NCBI RefSeq assembly: GCF_000526515.1
Contig: NZ_JAGF01000001.1
Location: forward strand, 2,790,001-2,854,000
Direction of reading: 5' to 3'
Length of the DNA stretch: 64,000 nucleotides
DNA from: Cellulomonas sp. KRMCY2
GTDB taxonomy: Bacteria; Actinomycetota; Actinomycetes; Actinomycetales; Cellulomonadaceae
Shown: positions 7,482-15,729 of the stretch, piece by piece
Layout of the letters: each line of letters opens with the position of its first letter
Numbering within the stretch: position 1 is the first letter of the stretch
The notes under the pieces: model-generated
Told to the model about the DNA's origin: nothing
The model's database searches: none
The model's input: only the letters and a program-made list of their open reading frames with translations
Position numbers and translations under genes: made by a program

Positions 7482-8240
7482 ATGGAAGACACCCGGGTCG
7501 AGCAGGTCAGGGAGCGCTACGCGGCTGCGGCGCTGACCGTGCTGAACCGGTCGGAGCAGGCGTCGTGCTGCGGCGACGGCTGCTGTGACACGACGGCCGA
7601 GACGCTCGACGAGTCAGGCGCCGGGCTGTACGGGCCCGGGTACACCGACGAGCTGCCGGAGGCCGCGGTCCTGGCGAGCCTCGGCTGCGGCAACCCGCTC
7701 GTCGTCGCCGACCTGAACGTCGGCGAACGCGTCCTGGACCTGGGCTCGGGCGGTGGCATCGACGTGCTGCTCTCCGCGCGCCGCGTGGGGCCGACCGGCT
7801 TCGCGTACGGGGTCGACATGACCGCCGAGATGCTCGAGCTCGCGCGGGCGAACGCGGTCGAGGCGGGTGCCACCAACGTCGAGTTCCTCGAGGGGCGCAT
7901 CGAGGCCGTCCCGCTGCCGGACGCGTCGGTCGACGTCGTCATCTCGAACTGCGTCATCAACCTCTCGGTGGACAAGCCGGCCGTGCTCGCCGAGATGTTC
8001 CGCGTCCTGGTCCCGGGCGGACGGGTCGGTGTCTCCGACGTCGTCGCCGAGGACCACATGACAACGGCCGACCGGGCCGCGCTGGGTGACTTCGCCGGCT
8101 GCGTCTCCGGGGCGCTGACCCGCAGCGAGTACCTCGAAGGCCTCGCTGCCGCGGGCTTCGTCGATGCCGAGGTGCAGTTCACGCACGAGGCCGCGACGGG
8201 CCTGCACGGCGCCGTCGTCCGGGCCGTCAAGCCCGCCTGA
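7482..8240 (+). CDS. arsM: Arsenite S-adenosylmethionine methyltransferase
   Basis: Cytosolic enzyme that methylates As(III) with SAM to mono-, di- and trimethylarsenicals, a detoxification route. 252 residues. Seen: the N-terminal cysteine cluster ASCCGDGCC, the GYTDELP element typical of ArsM, SAM motif I VLDLGSGGGIDVLL, and downstream cysteines in VISNCVINL and FAGCVSG that supply arsenic-binding thiols. The ATG at 7482 follows GGGAGGG, a good ribosome site. Divergent from arsR across the paired operators. Its last 14 bases overlap the lysoplasmalogenase gene tail to tail. No efflux pump gene (acr3/arsB) or arsC lies nearby, so methylation is the only arsenic function seen here. Confidence 0.95.
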   Translation: MEDTRVEQVRERYAAAALTVLNRSEQASCCGDGCCDTTAETLDESGAGLYGPGYTDELPEAAVLASLGCGNPLVVADLNVGERVLDLGSGGGIDVLLSARRVGPTGFAYGVDMTAEMLELARANAVEAGATNVEFLEGRIEAVPLPDASVDVVISNCVINLSVDKPAVLAEMFRVLVPGGRVGVSDVVAEDHMTTADRAALGDFAGCVSGALTRSEYLEGLAAAGFVDAEVQFTHEAATGLHGAVVRAVKPA

Positions 8241-8928
8241 CGCCGGCGGCGATCAGGCCCTGGCCGACGACGTAGGTCGCCATGACCCAGAAGCCGTGCC
8301 CGGTCAGGTCGTAGCCCAGGGCGAAGGCGTCGAGGGCGATCAGGCCGTCGGAGACGAGGAAGACCGCGCCTCCGACGGCCGCCAGGCGGTTCACCCCGGT
8401 CGACAGCGCCGCCATCGTCGTCAGGCACAGCCCGTAGACCACGGCGGGCACCAGCAGGTCGCCGGTGCCGGGAAGGCAGGCGACGAGCAGCAGGCCGAGC
8501 ACCCCCGCGTAGGGCGCGGCGCGCACCGGGTGCCGCAGGACGCTGCGCCGGCGGTACGGCCAGAAGGCCGCGATGTACGCCACCTGCGCGAGCAGGAAGC
8601 AGCCGATCATCACCACGAAGCGGGAGTCCTGCGGCGCGAGGTCGGGCAGGGTGTCGCCGAGCCAGGACAGACCCAGCGCCAGCATGCTCAACCGCACCGG
8701 ACGGGAGCGCGACCGGCCGCGGGTGGCCGACCAGAGGGTCAGGGCCAGCAGCGGCATCAGGGCCCACTGGGTCGGGTTCGTCACGGCGTCGAGTCCCGCG
8801 AGCTGGCCGAGCAGGTGGACGACGACCACGAGCGCGAAGCAGGCGAACGCTGCGACGGTGGCGGCGCCGGTCGGCTCGGTGCTCGCGGGGCTGGTGCGGG
8901 TCGGCCACCTGCGACCGGTCGAGGTCAC
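8227..8928 (-). CDS. Lysoplasmalogenase, YhhN family
   Basis: Integral membrane protein of 233 residues from the YhhN (TMEM86) family, which hydrolyses the vinyl-ether bond of lysoplasmalogens in characterised members. About seven or eight hydrophobic segments. Conserved family pieces are LSWLGDTLPDL, FLLAQVAYIAAF and AVFLVSDGLIALD, the last two with the acidic residues thought to be catalytic. The GTG at 8928 was chosen for the AGGAG six bases upstream. The gene is divergent from the regulator at 9051, with a perfect inverted-repeat operator between them, so it may be a target of that regulator. Confidence 0.85.
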   Translation of the reverse strand: MTSTGRRWPTRTSPASTEPTGAATVAAFACFALVVVVHLLGQLAGLDAVTNPTQWALMPLLALTLWSATRGRSRSRPVRLSMLALGLSWLGDTLPDLAPQDSRFVVMIGCFLLAQVAYIAAFWPYRRRSVLRHPVRAAPYAGVLGLLLVACLPGTGDLLVPAVVYGLCLTTMAALSTGVNRLAAVGGAVFLVSDGLIALDAFALGYDLTGHGFWVMATYVVGQGLIAAGVRRA

Positions 8929-8988
8929 GTCGTCTCCTGTCCCGTCCGGACGTCGTCGTCCGAGGTCGGGAGCGTACCGCCGATCACG

Positions 8989-9034
8989 CCGCAACATCTC
9001 TTGCGCAATAGCCCTTGCGCAAGAGATGTTGCGG
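8989..9034. promoter_or_regulatory. Perfect 20-bp inverted-repeat operator
   Basis: Arms 8989-9008 and 9015-9034 are exact reverse complements, with a 6-base spacer. Each arm contains the 8-bp palindrome TTGCGCAA. The right arm begins with TTGCGC (9015-9020), which sits 17 bases before a -10 hexamer TACTGT (9038-9043), so the operator covers the -35 and spacer of the downstream regulator. Probably bound by that regulator and controlling both divergent genes. Confidence 0.75.
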
Positions 9035-9050
9035 AACTACTGTCGTCCGC

Positions 9051-9674
9051 ATGAGCACCGAGAACCACCACCCCGGGGACGTCGCAGCCGCGCAGGAGCA
9101 GACCTTCCGCACGGGCGACCCGGCCCGGATCCGCGCCCTGGCGCACCCGGTCCGGCTGGACCTGATCACGTTCCTCGAGGAGGTCGGCGAGGCGACGGCG
9201 ACGCAGTGCGCCGATCGGCTCGGCGAGACCGTGGCGAACTGCTCCTTCCACCTGCGCACCCTCGCCAAGGCCGGCTTCATCGAGGCGGCCCCGGCCCGCG
9301 GGCGGGAGAAGCCGTGGCGGCCCACGCCCCGGGGGCGGCGGATCGAGGTCGACCCCGACGAACCCGGTTCGCAGATCGCGATCGCCGAGCTCGTGAGCCT
9401 CGCGATGCTGCGCGAGGCCGAGCGGGTACGTGGCTTCCTGCCGCGCCTGGGGCGCCGGCCCGAGGCGTGGAAGGACACCGTCACGGTGACCATGTCGATG
9501 TTCTGGGCGACCGCGGACGAGATGCGTGAGCTCGTGACGGCCGTGAACGACTTGGCCGATCGCTTCGAGGGCCGTGACGACGACCCGTCACTGCGGCCGG
9601 AGGGTGCTCGCATCGGGCGGCTCTTCGCGACCGTCAACCCCGACGACTTCCCGACCTCCGACGAGGTGAGCTGA
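9051..9674 (+). CDS. Winged-helix (HTH_20/ArsR-like) transcriptional regulator
   Basis: DNA-binding regulator of 207 residues. The N-terminal winged helix is visible in ARIRALAHPVRLDLITFLEE and the recognition region CADRLGETVANCSFHLRTLA, followed by the wing REKPWRPTPRGRR. The C-terminal half is mostly helical and amphipathic and may dimerise or bind a ligand. No metal-site cysteines stand out. Leaderless: -10 TACTGT (9038-9043) ends 7 bases before the ATG. Its promoter overlaps the 20-bp inverted repeat, implying autoregulation. Relatives often sit beside an MFS exporter. Here only a 79-residue protein follows, 1 base after the stop. Confidence 0.85.
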   Translation: MSTENHHPGDVAAAQEQTFRTGDPARIRALAHPVRLDLITFLEEVGEATATQCADRLGETVANCSFHLRTLAKAGFIEAAPARGREKPWRPTPRGRRIEVDPDEPGSQIAIAELVSLAMLREAERVRGFLPRLGRRPEAWKDTVTVTMSMFWATADEMRELVTAVNDLADRFEGRDDDPSLRPEGARIGRLFATVNPDDFPTSDEVS

Positions 9675-9675
9675 C

Positions 9676-9915
9676 ATGACCGCACTGGGCTACCAGACCC
9701 GTACGACGTCCGTCCGACTGCCGCTGCTGCGCCTGGGCCGTTACCGCGGCTCCGTCGTGCTCGAGCTGACCGAGCTGACCGGGCGGCTCGAGCAGGGGAT
9801 CGAGCGCCACCGTCGGTGGCGCGCGGCCGATCGGTTCGCCGCGGCCCGATCCGTCGAGCGCGCCGAGCAGCACCGGGCCGCGGCCATCGCGCAGCGGATG
9901 AGCGTCGGCCTCTGA
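9676..9915 (+). CDS. Hypothetical 79-residue basic protein
   Basis: Not recognised. The ATG at 9676 comes 1 base after the stop of the upstream regulator gene, with GAGGTGAG about 11 bases before it, so it is probably cotranslated. The protein is rich in Arg, Leu and Glu with two likely amphipathic helices (SVVLELTELTGRLEQGIE, then an Ala/Arg-rich helix), and has no membrane segment or cysteine. It could be a coiled-coil partner of the regulator. Coding status rests on position and the operon-like spacing. Confidence 0.5.
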   Translation: MTALGYQTRTTSVRLPLLRLGRYRGSVVLELTELTGRLEQGIERHRRWRAADRFAAARSVERAEQHRAAAIAQRMSVGL

Positions 9916-9955
9916 GCACGCTCGGCCTCCGACGCCCCCGGCCCCTCGTGCACTA

Positions 9956-9969
9956 AGGACTTAGGTCCT
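9956..9969. promoter_or_regulatory. DevR/DosR-like box upstream of nirK operon
   Basis: AGGACTTAGGTCCT resembles the mycobacterial DevR core GGGACTWWAGTCCC (11 of 14). Its centre is about 43 bases upstream of the predicted start of transcription at 10006, the normal place for an activator overlapping the -35. Related boxes occur at 37349 and twice at 49948-49988. Confidence 0.55.
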
Positions 9970-9992
9970 AGGTGCGGGAGAGACGCCTTTTC

Positions 9993-10006
9993 TACGGTTA
10001 CAGGTG
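9993..10006 (+). promoter_or_regulatory. Leaderless promoter of nirK operon
   Basis: A -10 hexamer TACGGT (9993-9998) ends 7 bases before the GTG at 10006. No ribosome site is present, so translation probably starts at the first base of the message. No good -35 is visible, fitting dependence on an activator bound at 9956-9969. Confidence 0.5.
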
Positions 10007-11136
10007 TGAAAATGCCCGCCCGGCTGGCACTGCTCGCGCCGGGCGGCCTCGCCCTCGTCGCCGGGCTCGACGCCGCCCTGCTGCTGCTCGGTCTGCCGGC
10101 GCCGGTGACGACCGACCGCCTGCCGCAGGTGCACGGCGGACTGCTCGTCCTCGGCTTCGTCGGCACGGTCATCGCCCTCGAACGGTCCGTGGCGCTGCGG
10201 CGCCGGTGGGGCCACGCGGCCCCGGGCGCGCTGGGACTCGGCGCGATCGTCCTGCTGACCGCAGCCCCGCTCGCCGTCGGGCAAGGGCTGCTCGTCCTCG
10301 GGACCGTCATCCAGCTGGCCGTCTACGCGGCGCTGTGGCAGCGCCAGGCGTCCGAGGCGCTCGCGCTGCAGGTGCTCGGCGCGGTCCTCGTCGCCGGGTC
10401 GGCACTGCTGTGGTGGGGTGGCGCGCCCGTGGCCACCGTGCTGCCGTGGTTCGCCGGCTACCTCGTCCTGACGATCGCGGGTGAGCGACTCGAGCTCGCC
10501 AGGGTCGGCGCGCTGCAGCCAGGCGCCGAGCGGACCGTGCTGGGCCTCGGTCTGGTGCTGTTCACCGCCGTCGTGGCGACGACCCTGTGGCCCCAGGTCG
10601 GGCACCCGCTGCTCGGCGGGGCCCTGCTCGCGCTGGTGGGCTGGCTCGTCGTGCACGACGTCGCACGCCGCACGGTGCGGTCGACGGGTCTGCCGCGCTA
10701 CATGGCGTGGTGCCTTCTCGCCGGCTACGGCTGGCTCGTCGTCGCAGGTGGCACCTGGCTGCTGCTCGGACCGGTGCCGGAGGGCCCGGGGTACGACGCG
10801 GTGGTCCACGCGGTGTTCCTCGGCTTCACGATGTCCATGATCATGGCGCATGCGCCGGTGATCCTGCCGGCTGTGCTGACCCGCCCGCTGCCCTACCGAC
10901 CGGCCTTCTACGGGCCGGCCGCGTTGCTGCACGTGTCGTTGCTGCTGAGAGTGGCCGGCGGTGACCTGTACGGGCAGGGCTGGGCGCTGCAGACCGGAGG
11001 CGCGCTGAACGTCGTCGCCCTCCTGCTGTTCGTCGCGCTCGCTGCCTGGTCGACGGTCCGGGGGGCGAGGACCGCACCGCAGGCGGGCCGCACGGTCGGT
11101 CCGGTGCCCGAGCAGCGGGTCGAGGTGGTCCGGTGA
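10006..11136 (+). CDS. NnrS-like polytopic membrane protein
   Basis: Membrane protein of 376 residues with about ten to twelve hydrophobic segments and histidines inside or near them: LPQVHGGLLVLGFVGT, AVVHAVFLGFTMSMIMAHAP and LLHVSLLLRVAGG. This resembles the NnrS haem/copper membrane family linked to denitrification and NO stress, but I call it NnrS-like only. The GTG at 10006 is supported by a leaderless promoter; an ATG at 10012 is an alternative. The stop overlaps the start of the nirK fusion by 4 bases (GTGA), so the two are coupled. A role in NO handling or NirK maturation is inferred from that linkage. Confidence 0.7.
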   Translation: MKMPARLALLAPGGLALVAGLDAALLLLGLPAPVTTDRLPQVHGGLLVLGFVGTVIALERSVALRRRWGHAAPGALGLGAIVLLTAAPLAVGQGLLVLGTVIQLAVYAALWQRQASEALALQVLGAVLVAGSALLWWGGAPVATVLPWFAGYLVLTIAGERLELARVGALQPGAERTVLGLGLVLFTAVVATTLWPQVGHPLLGGALLALVGWLVVHDVARRTVRSTGLPRYMAWCLLAGYGWLVVAGGTWLLLGPVPEGPGYDAVVHAVFLGFTMSMIMAHAPVILPAVLTRPLPYRPAFYGPAALLHVSLLLRVAGGDLYGQGWALQTGGALNVVALLLFVALAAWSTVRGARTAPQAGRTVGPVPEQRVEVVR

Positions 11137-13772
11137 GGACCCGCTGGCACGTCCGCGTCAACGCCCTGGTGCTGGGCTGGCTGGTCGCTGCCGCCGTGGT
11201 CGCGACGGCGCACCGCAGCATCCCGCAGGCGCCGTGGCTGATGGTCCACCTGCTGCTGCTCGGCGCGGTGAGCACCGCGATCCTGATCTGGAGCGCGCAC
11301 TTCGCCGAGGCCGTACGGCGCAGGCCGTTGCGTGGGGCGTACCTCGGTCAGGGCCGGCGTCTGGCTCTGCACACGGCCGGGGCGCTCGCCGTCGTGGGCG
11401 GCCTGCTCACCGGCACCTGGTCCGTGGTCGTCGGTGGTTCGGTGCTCGTCGGGGTCGCCGGCCTGTGGCATGCGGCGGTGCTCGTCGACCAAGGGCGGGG
11501 TGCGCTCGGTGTCCGGCTCGGCTGGACGGCCTGGTACTTCGTCGTCGCGTCACTCGCCCTGCCGGTCGGCGCCGGGCTCGGGATCGTGCTCGCACGCTCG
11601 GACCTGGCCGGCGACGTTGCGGCGCGCACCTACGTCGCGCACGTGGTGGTGATGCTTCTCGGCTGGGTCGGTCTGACGGTGGTCGGAACCATGGTCACCC
11701 TGTGGCCGACGATGCTGCGCGTCCAGCTCGCCGGCGACGCCCTGACCGGCGCTCGGCACGGGCTCGCGGTGCTCGGCGCGGGGTTGCTCGTCGTCCTCGG
11801 CGGTACCGCCACCGGACTTCTCGCCGTGGCGGCCGGCGGCCTGGTCCTCTACCTGCTCGGGCTCCTGCGCACGTCCTGGCCGCTCCTGGTCGAGACCAGG
11901 CGCCGTCTGCCGGACTCCTTCGCGTCCCGGTCGGTCGGCCTCGCCTGGGCATGGCTCGCGCTGTCGGTCGCACTGTGGGCCGTGCTGATCGGCAGCGCGT
12001 CCGGCTGGGCGGTCGCGCAGGTGCGCATCGGTGGGCTGCTCGGCCCGCTCGCCGTCGGCTTCGCCGCACAGGTGCTGCTCGGCTCGCTGAGCCACCTCGG
12101 CCCGATGGTGCTCGGTGGCGGGCCGTCCGCGGTCCGCGCGACGCGGGCCGTCGTCGAGCGGGGCGGCACAGCGCGTCTCGTCCTGGTCAACGTCGGCCTG
12201 GCGCTCTACCTCCTGCCGACACCGAGCCTCGTCCGGATCGGCACGTCGATGCTCGTGCTCGGTGCGCTCGCCGCGACGCCCGTCCTCCTGGTCCGTGCGG
12301 CCGTCGTCGCGCGGCGGCTGCGCGGGACGCCACAGACCGGCGCCGCTGCTGCGCCCCACGAGGGCCGGCCACCGGTCGAGCTGCTCACTGCCCGCCGCCG
12401 TCCGACCGGCCCGGCGCTCGCCGCCGTCGGTGCCCTGGCCCTCGTCGTCGCCGGTGGGGTGGCGGCCGACCCGGCAGCGGTCGGGCTCGGGACCGCGCCC
12501 GATGCGGGCGTCGAGGCCAGCGGACGCGTGGTCGAGGTCGAGGTCGAGGCGCGCGACCTGCGCTTCTCGCCGTCCTCGATCGAGGTGGCCGCCGGGGACG
12601 GGCTCGTCCTGGTCGTGACGAACGTCGACGACACGGTGCACGACCTGGTCCTCGACACGGGTGCCGGCTCGGGGCGGCTGGCCGCCGGTGCCACGGCCCG
12701 GGTCGACGTCGGCGTCGTCGGTCGCGGGATCGACGGCTGGTGCTCCGTGGCCGGTCACCGGCAGATGGGGATGGTGCTCGAGGTCGTCGTCACCGGGGCG
12801 GCCGGGCACCCGGCCGACGCCGGCGCCGTCGACGCGGCCGACGGCGCCATGGACCACGACGCGACCGGCACCGGCTCCTCGGCCGCCGACGACCTCGACC
12901 TCATGGCAGCGCCGGCTGAGGGCTTCACGGCCTACGACCCGGTCCTGGCGCCGGCGTCCGACCAGACCGTGCACCGGGTGACCCTCGAGGTCACGGAGGT
13001 GGAGCAGGAGGTCGCGCCCGGCGTGACGCAGACCCGGTGGACGTTCGGCGGCACGGCACCAGGACCGACGCTGCACGGCCGGGTCGGCGACACGTTCGAG
13101 ATAACCCTGGTCAACGACGGCTCGCTCGGCCACTCGATCGACTTCCACGCCGGTTCGCTCGCCCCGGACGAGCCGATGCGCACGATCGAGCCGGGCGACG
13201 AGCTGACCTACACCTTCACGGCCACGCGGTCGGGCATCTGGATGTACCACTGCTCGACGATGCCGATGTCCCTGCACATCGCGAACGGCATGTTCGGTGC
13301 GGTCGTCATCGACCCGCCCGGTCTGCCCGAGGTGGATCGCGAGTACCTGCTCGTCCAGTCCGAGCTGTACCTCGGTGAGCAGGGCGGGATCGCCGACGCC
13401 GCCAAGATCATGGCCGAGGCGCCGGACGCCGTCGCGTTCAACGGCTACGCCGCCCAGTACGACCACGACCGTCTGCCGGCCAGGGTGGGGGAGCGGGTCC
13501 GGATCTGGGTGCTCGATGCCGGGCCCAACCGGCCCAGTGCCTTCCACGTGATCGGCGGCCAGTTCGACACGGTGTACCTCGAGGGCGCCTACCTGCTGGG
13601 CGGGCCGGAGGCCGGTGCGTCGACCGGCGGGTCGCAGGTCCTGGGTCTGAGCCCGGCGCAGGGCGGGTTCGTCGAGCTGAGCCTGCCGCAGGCGGGCAGC
13701 TACCCGTTCGTCTCGCACCTGATGGTCGACGCCGAGCGCGGTGCGCACGGCTTCCTGGCGGTCACCGACTGA
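11133..13772 (+). CDS. nirK: Membrane-cupredoxin-copper nitrite reductase fusion (NirK)
   Basis: An 879-residue protein joining three parts. Residues 1 to about 450 hold around 11-12 hydrophobic segments, similar in style to the upstream NnrS-like protein. Residues about 465-555 form a cupredoxin with type-1 copper ligands His503, Cys537, His542 and a Met (545 or 547). Residues about 600-879 are the two-domain copper nitrite reductase (nitrite to NO). Copper ligands are visible: His667 and His672 in GHSIDFHAG with catalytic Asp670, His706-Cys707 in MYHCSTMPMSLH, His715, Met720, and His862 in FVSHLMV. The catalytic His805 lies in AFHVIGGQFD. The cupredoxin may pass electrons from membrane quinol or cytochrome to NirK on the outer face (inferred). 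Coupled to the upstream gene by a GTGA overlap. Confidence 0.9.
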   Translation: MRTRWHVRVNALVLGWLVAAAVVATAHRSIPQAPWLMVHLLLLGAVSTAILIWSAHFAEAVRRRPLRGAYLGQGRRLALHTAGALAVVGGLLTGTWSVVVGGSVLVGVAGLWHAAVLVDQGRGALGVRLGWTAWYFVVASLALPVGAGLGIVLARSDLAGDVAARTYVAHVVVMLLGWVGLTVVGTMVTLWPTMLRVQLAGDALTGARHGLAVLGAGLLVVLGGTATGLLAVAAGGLVLYLLGLLRTSWPLLVETRRRLPDSFASRSVGLAWAWLALSVALWAVLIGSASGWAVAQVRIGGLLGPLAVGFAAQVLLGSLSHLGPMVLGGGPSAVRATRAVVERGGTARLVLVNVGLALYLLPTPSLVRIGTSMLVLGALAATPVLLVRAAVVARRLRGTPQTGAAAAPHEGRPPVELLTARRRPTGPALAAVGALALVVAGGVAADPAAVGLGTAPDAGVEASGRVVEVEVEARDLRFSPSSIEVAAGDGLVLVVTNVDDTVHDLVLDTGAGSGRLAAGATARVDVGVVGRGIDGWCSVAGHRQMGMVLEVVVTGAAGHPADAGAVDAADGAMDHDATGTGSSAADDLDLMAAPAEGFTAYDPVLAPASDQTVHRVTLEVTEVEQEVAPGVTQTRWTFGGTAPGPTLHGRVGDTFEITLVNDGSLGHSIDFHAGSLAPDEPMRTIEPGDELTYTFTATRSGIWMYHCSTMPMSLHIANGMFGAVVIDPPGLPEVDREYLLVQSELYLGEQGGIADAAKIMAEAPDAVAFNGYAAQYDHDRLPARVGERVRIWVLDAGPNRPSAFHVIGGQFDTVYLEGAYLLGGPEAGASTGGSQVLGLSPAQGGFVELSLPQAGSYPFVSHLMVDAERGAHGFLAVTD

Positions 13773-13796
13773 TCGTCGGCAGCCCGGCCACCACCG

Positions 13797-14882
13797 TCAC
13801 CGGGGATAGGTCTCGAGGCCCGCCACGTCGACAGTCAGGCGGACCGCGGCACCGGGTCGCAGGGCCCCGGCCCGGTCGGGCCCGACGTCGGTCGCACGGA
13901 CCTCGGCGACCGCCGGTGGCGTCCCTGCGACCTCGACCCGCAGGTGCTCGCCCCAGGGCGTGATCGTCGCCACGGTGCCCGCCCAGCCGGGCAGGTCGAT
14001 GTCCGACGGCGGCGCGACCGTCAGGTGGATCGCCGAGGGCCGGACGGCGACGTGCACCGCCCCGGGCGGGCTCCCGCTCCGTGGCACCCGCAGGACGACA
14101 CCACCGGCGAGGGTCAGGCGGTCGACGTCGCCCTCGCGGTCCAGGCGACCCGCCATGAGGTTGACGCCGAGCAGCCGGGCGACGTACTGCGTCGCCGGCT
14201 GCCGGACCACGTCGGCCGGCGGTCCTTGCTGGACGATGCGGCCGTCCTCGAGCACGGCGAGACGGTCGGCGAGCACCAGGGCGTCGACGAGGTCGTGCGT
14301 GACCAGCAGGCACGGCCCGGCGAAGGCGCCGAGATGGTCGGCCAGCGCGCGCTGCACCTCGCCCCGCGCCTGGGCGTCGAGCGCCGCGAGCGGCTCGTCG
14401 AGGAGCAGGGCGCGCGGATCGGTCGCCAGCGCACGTGCGATCGCCACCCGTTGCGCCTGACCGCCCGACAGGTGCGCGGGGCGCCGGTGGCCGAGGTCGC
14501 CGACACCCAGGCGGTCCAGCCACTGCCGGGCCAGCCGGTCGGCCTGACCGCGCCGCGCACCTGCCGCGCGCGGTCCGAACGCCACGTTCTCGACGACGGA
14601 CAGGTGCGGGAACAGCCGGTGGTCCTGGAAGACGGTGCCGATGCGGCGTTCCGCCGCCGGCCGGACGTACCGCGCCGCGACGTCGTCGAGCACCGTCCCG
14701 CCGAGTGTCAGCCGCCCGCCGGCCAGTGGCTCGAGCCCGCCGATCGTGCGCAGCACCGTCGACTTGCCGGCACCGTTCGGTCCGAGCAGGGCGACGACCT
14801 CCCCGGGGGCGACGGACAGGTCGAGGTCGGCGGTGAAGGGCCCTCGGCGGACGGTCCCGGCCAGGTGCAGCGTGCTGGTCAT
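13797..14882 (-). CDS. modC: Molybdate ABC transporter ATP-binding protein
   Basis: ATPase that powers molybdate import through ModB, 361 residues. Walker A is GPNGAGKST, the Q-loop is [12 protein letters not shown], the signature is [15 protein letters not shown], Walker B is [12 protein letters not shown], and the H-loop is LLVTHD. The C-terminal third (about residues 285-361) is a TOBE domain that binds oxyanion and adjusts activity. The ATG at 14882 overlaps the modB stop by 4 bases. The gene ends 24 bases from the nirK stop, tail to tail. Confidence 0.92.
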   Translation of the reverse strand: MTSTLHLAGTVRRGPFTADLDLSVAPGEVVALLGPNGAGKSTVLRTIGGLEPLAGGRLTLGGTVLDDVAARYVRPAAERRIGTVFQDHRLFPHLSVVENVAFGPRAAGARRGQADRLARQWLDRLGVGDLGHRRPAHLSGGQAQRVAIARALATDPRALLLDEPLAALDAQARGEVQRALADHLGAFAGPCLLVTHDLVDALVLADRLAVLEDGRIVQQGPPADVVRQPATQYVARLLGVNLMAGRLDREGDVDRLTLAGGVVLRVPRSGSPPGAVHVAVRPSAIHLTVAPPSDIDLPGWAGTVATITPWGEHLRVEVAGTPPAVAEVRATDVGPDRAGALRPGAAVRLTVDVAGLETYPR

Positions 14883-15729
14883 CGGACCGGTCCCGTGGCC
14901 GGGACCGCACCCGCGCCGGCACCGACCCAGCGCTCCCGCAGGCCGACGAGCACCGCGATGCAGACCAGCAGGAGCACGAGGCTCAGCGCGATCGCTGCAT
15001 CCGGGTCCTGGTCCAGGGCGTGGTAGACGCTCAGCGGCAGGGTCTGCGTGCGGCCGGGGAAGCTGCCCGCGAACGTGACAGTCGCACCGAACTCACCCAG
15101 GGCGCGGGCCCAGGCGAGCACCGCACCGGCGGCGACCGACGGTGCGATCAGTGGCAGGGTCACCCGGCGCAGCACCGTGAGCCGCGAGGCGCCGAGACAC
15201 GCCGCCGCCTCCTCGAAGCGCTGGTCGGCCCCCGCAGGGCACCCTCGACGGTCACGACGAGGAACGGCATCGCGACGAAGGTCTGGGCCAGCACGACGGC
15301 GGCCGGTGTGAACGGCAGCGAGACGCCGAACCACCCGTCCAGCCAGGTGCCGACGATGCCGGCGCGTCCGAAGACGACGAGCAGGGCGACGCCGCCGACG
15401 ACGGGCGGCAGGACGAGCGGCACGGTGACCACGGCGCGCAGCAGCGTGCGTCCCGGGAGCCGGCCGCGCGCGAGCACCCACGCGAGCGGGACGCCGAACG
15501 CCACGGCGCCGACAGTCGCCAGTGCCGAGGTCCACAGCGACAGGACCAGCGACTGACGCACGGCCGGCTCGCCGAGGATCGCGCCGAGCTCGGACCACGG
15601 CGCGCGCACCACGAGGCCGACCAGCGGCAGGGCGAGGAACGCCAGGCCGACGGCGGCCGGTGCCACCGCCAGGGCTGGGGCGTGACTGGTCAGGACCCGG
15701 GCCCCGCCCGCCCGGTGCTGGGTCGTCAC
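14879..15729 (-). pseudogene. modB: Molybdate ABC transporter permease ModB, frameshifted
   Basis: Permease of the molybdate importer, split over two frames. The N-terminal part reads from the GTG at 15729 to [10 protein letters not shown] near 15237. The C-terminal part continues in the next frame from [17 protein letters not shown] to [10 protein letters not shown] and stops at 14879. The break falls at a run of five C (15229-15233; G on the coding strand). One more G would restore a full ModB of about 280 residues with the EAA loop [20 protein letters not shown]. All else (start overlapping modA by GTGA, stop overlapping modC by ATGA) is intact, which argues for a sequencing indel or a very recent mutation. 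If real, molybdate import by this system is lost. Confidence 0.85.

Noticed and set aside
13545-13560. Possible loss of the NirK catalytic histidine (GGQ where some NirKs have GGH)
   Set aside because: In AniA-type enzymes the catalytic His is the one in FHVIG, and that residue is present here as His805. The later His is not required.
11550-13748. Long minus-strand open frame opposite nirK
   Set aside because: The plus strand shows all copper-site motifs of NirK; the antisense protein is His/Asp/Arg/Gly-rich with no domain.
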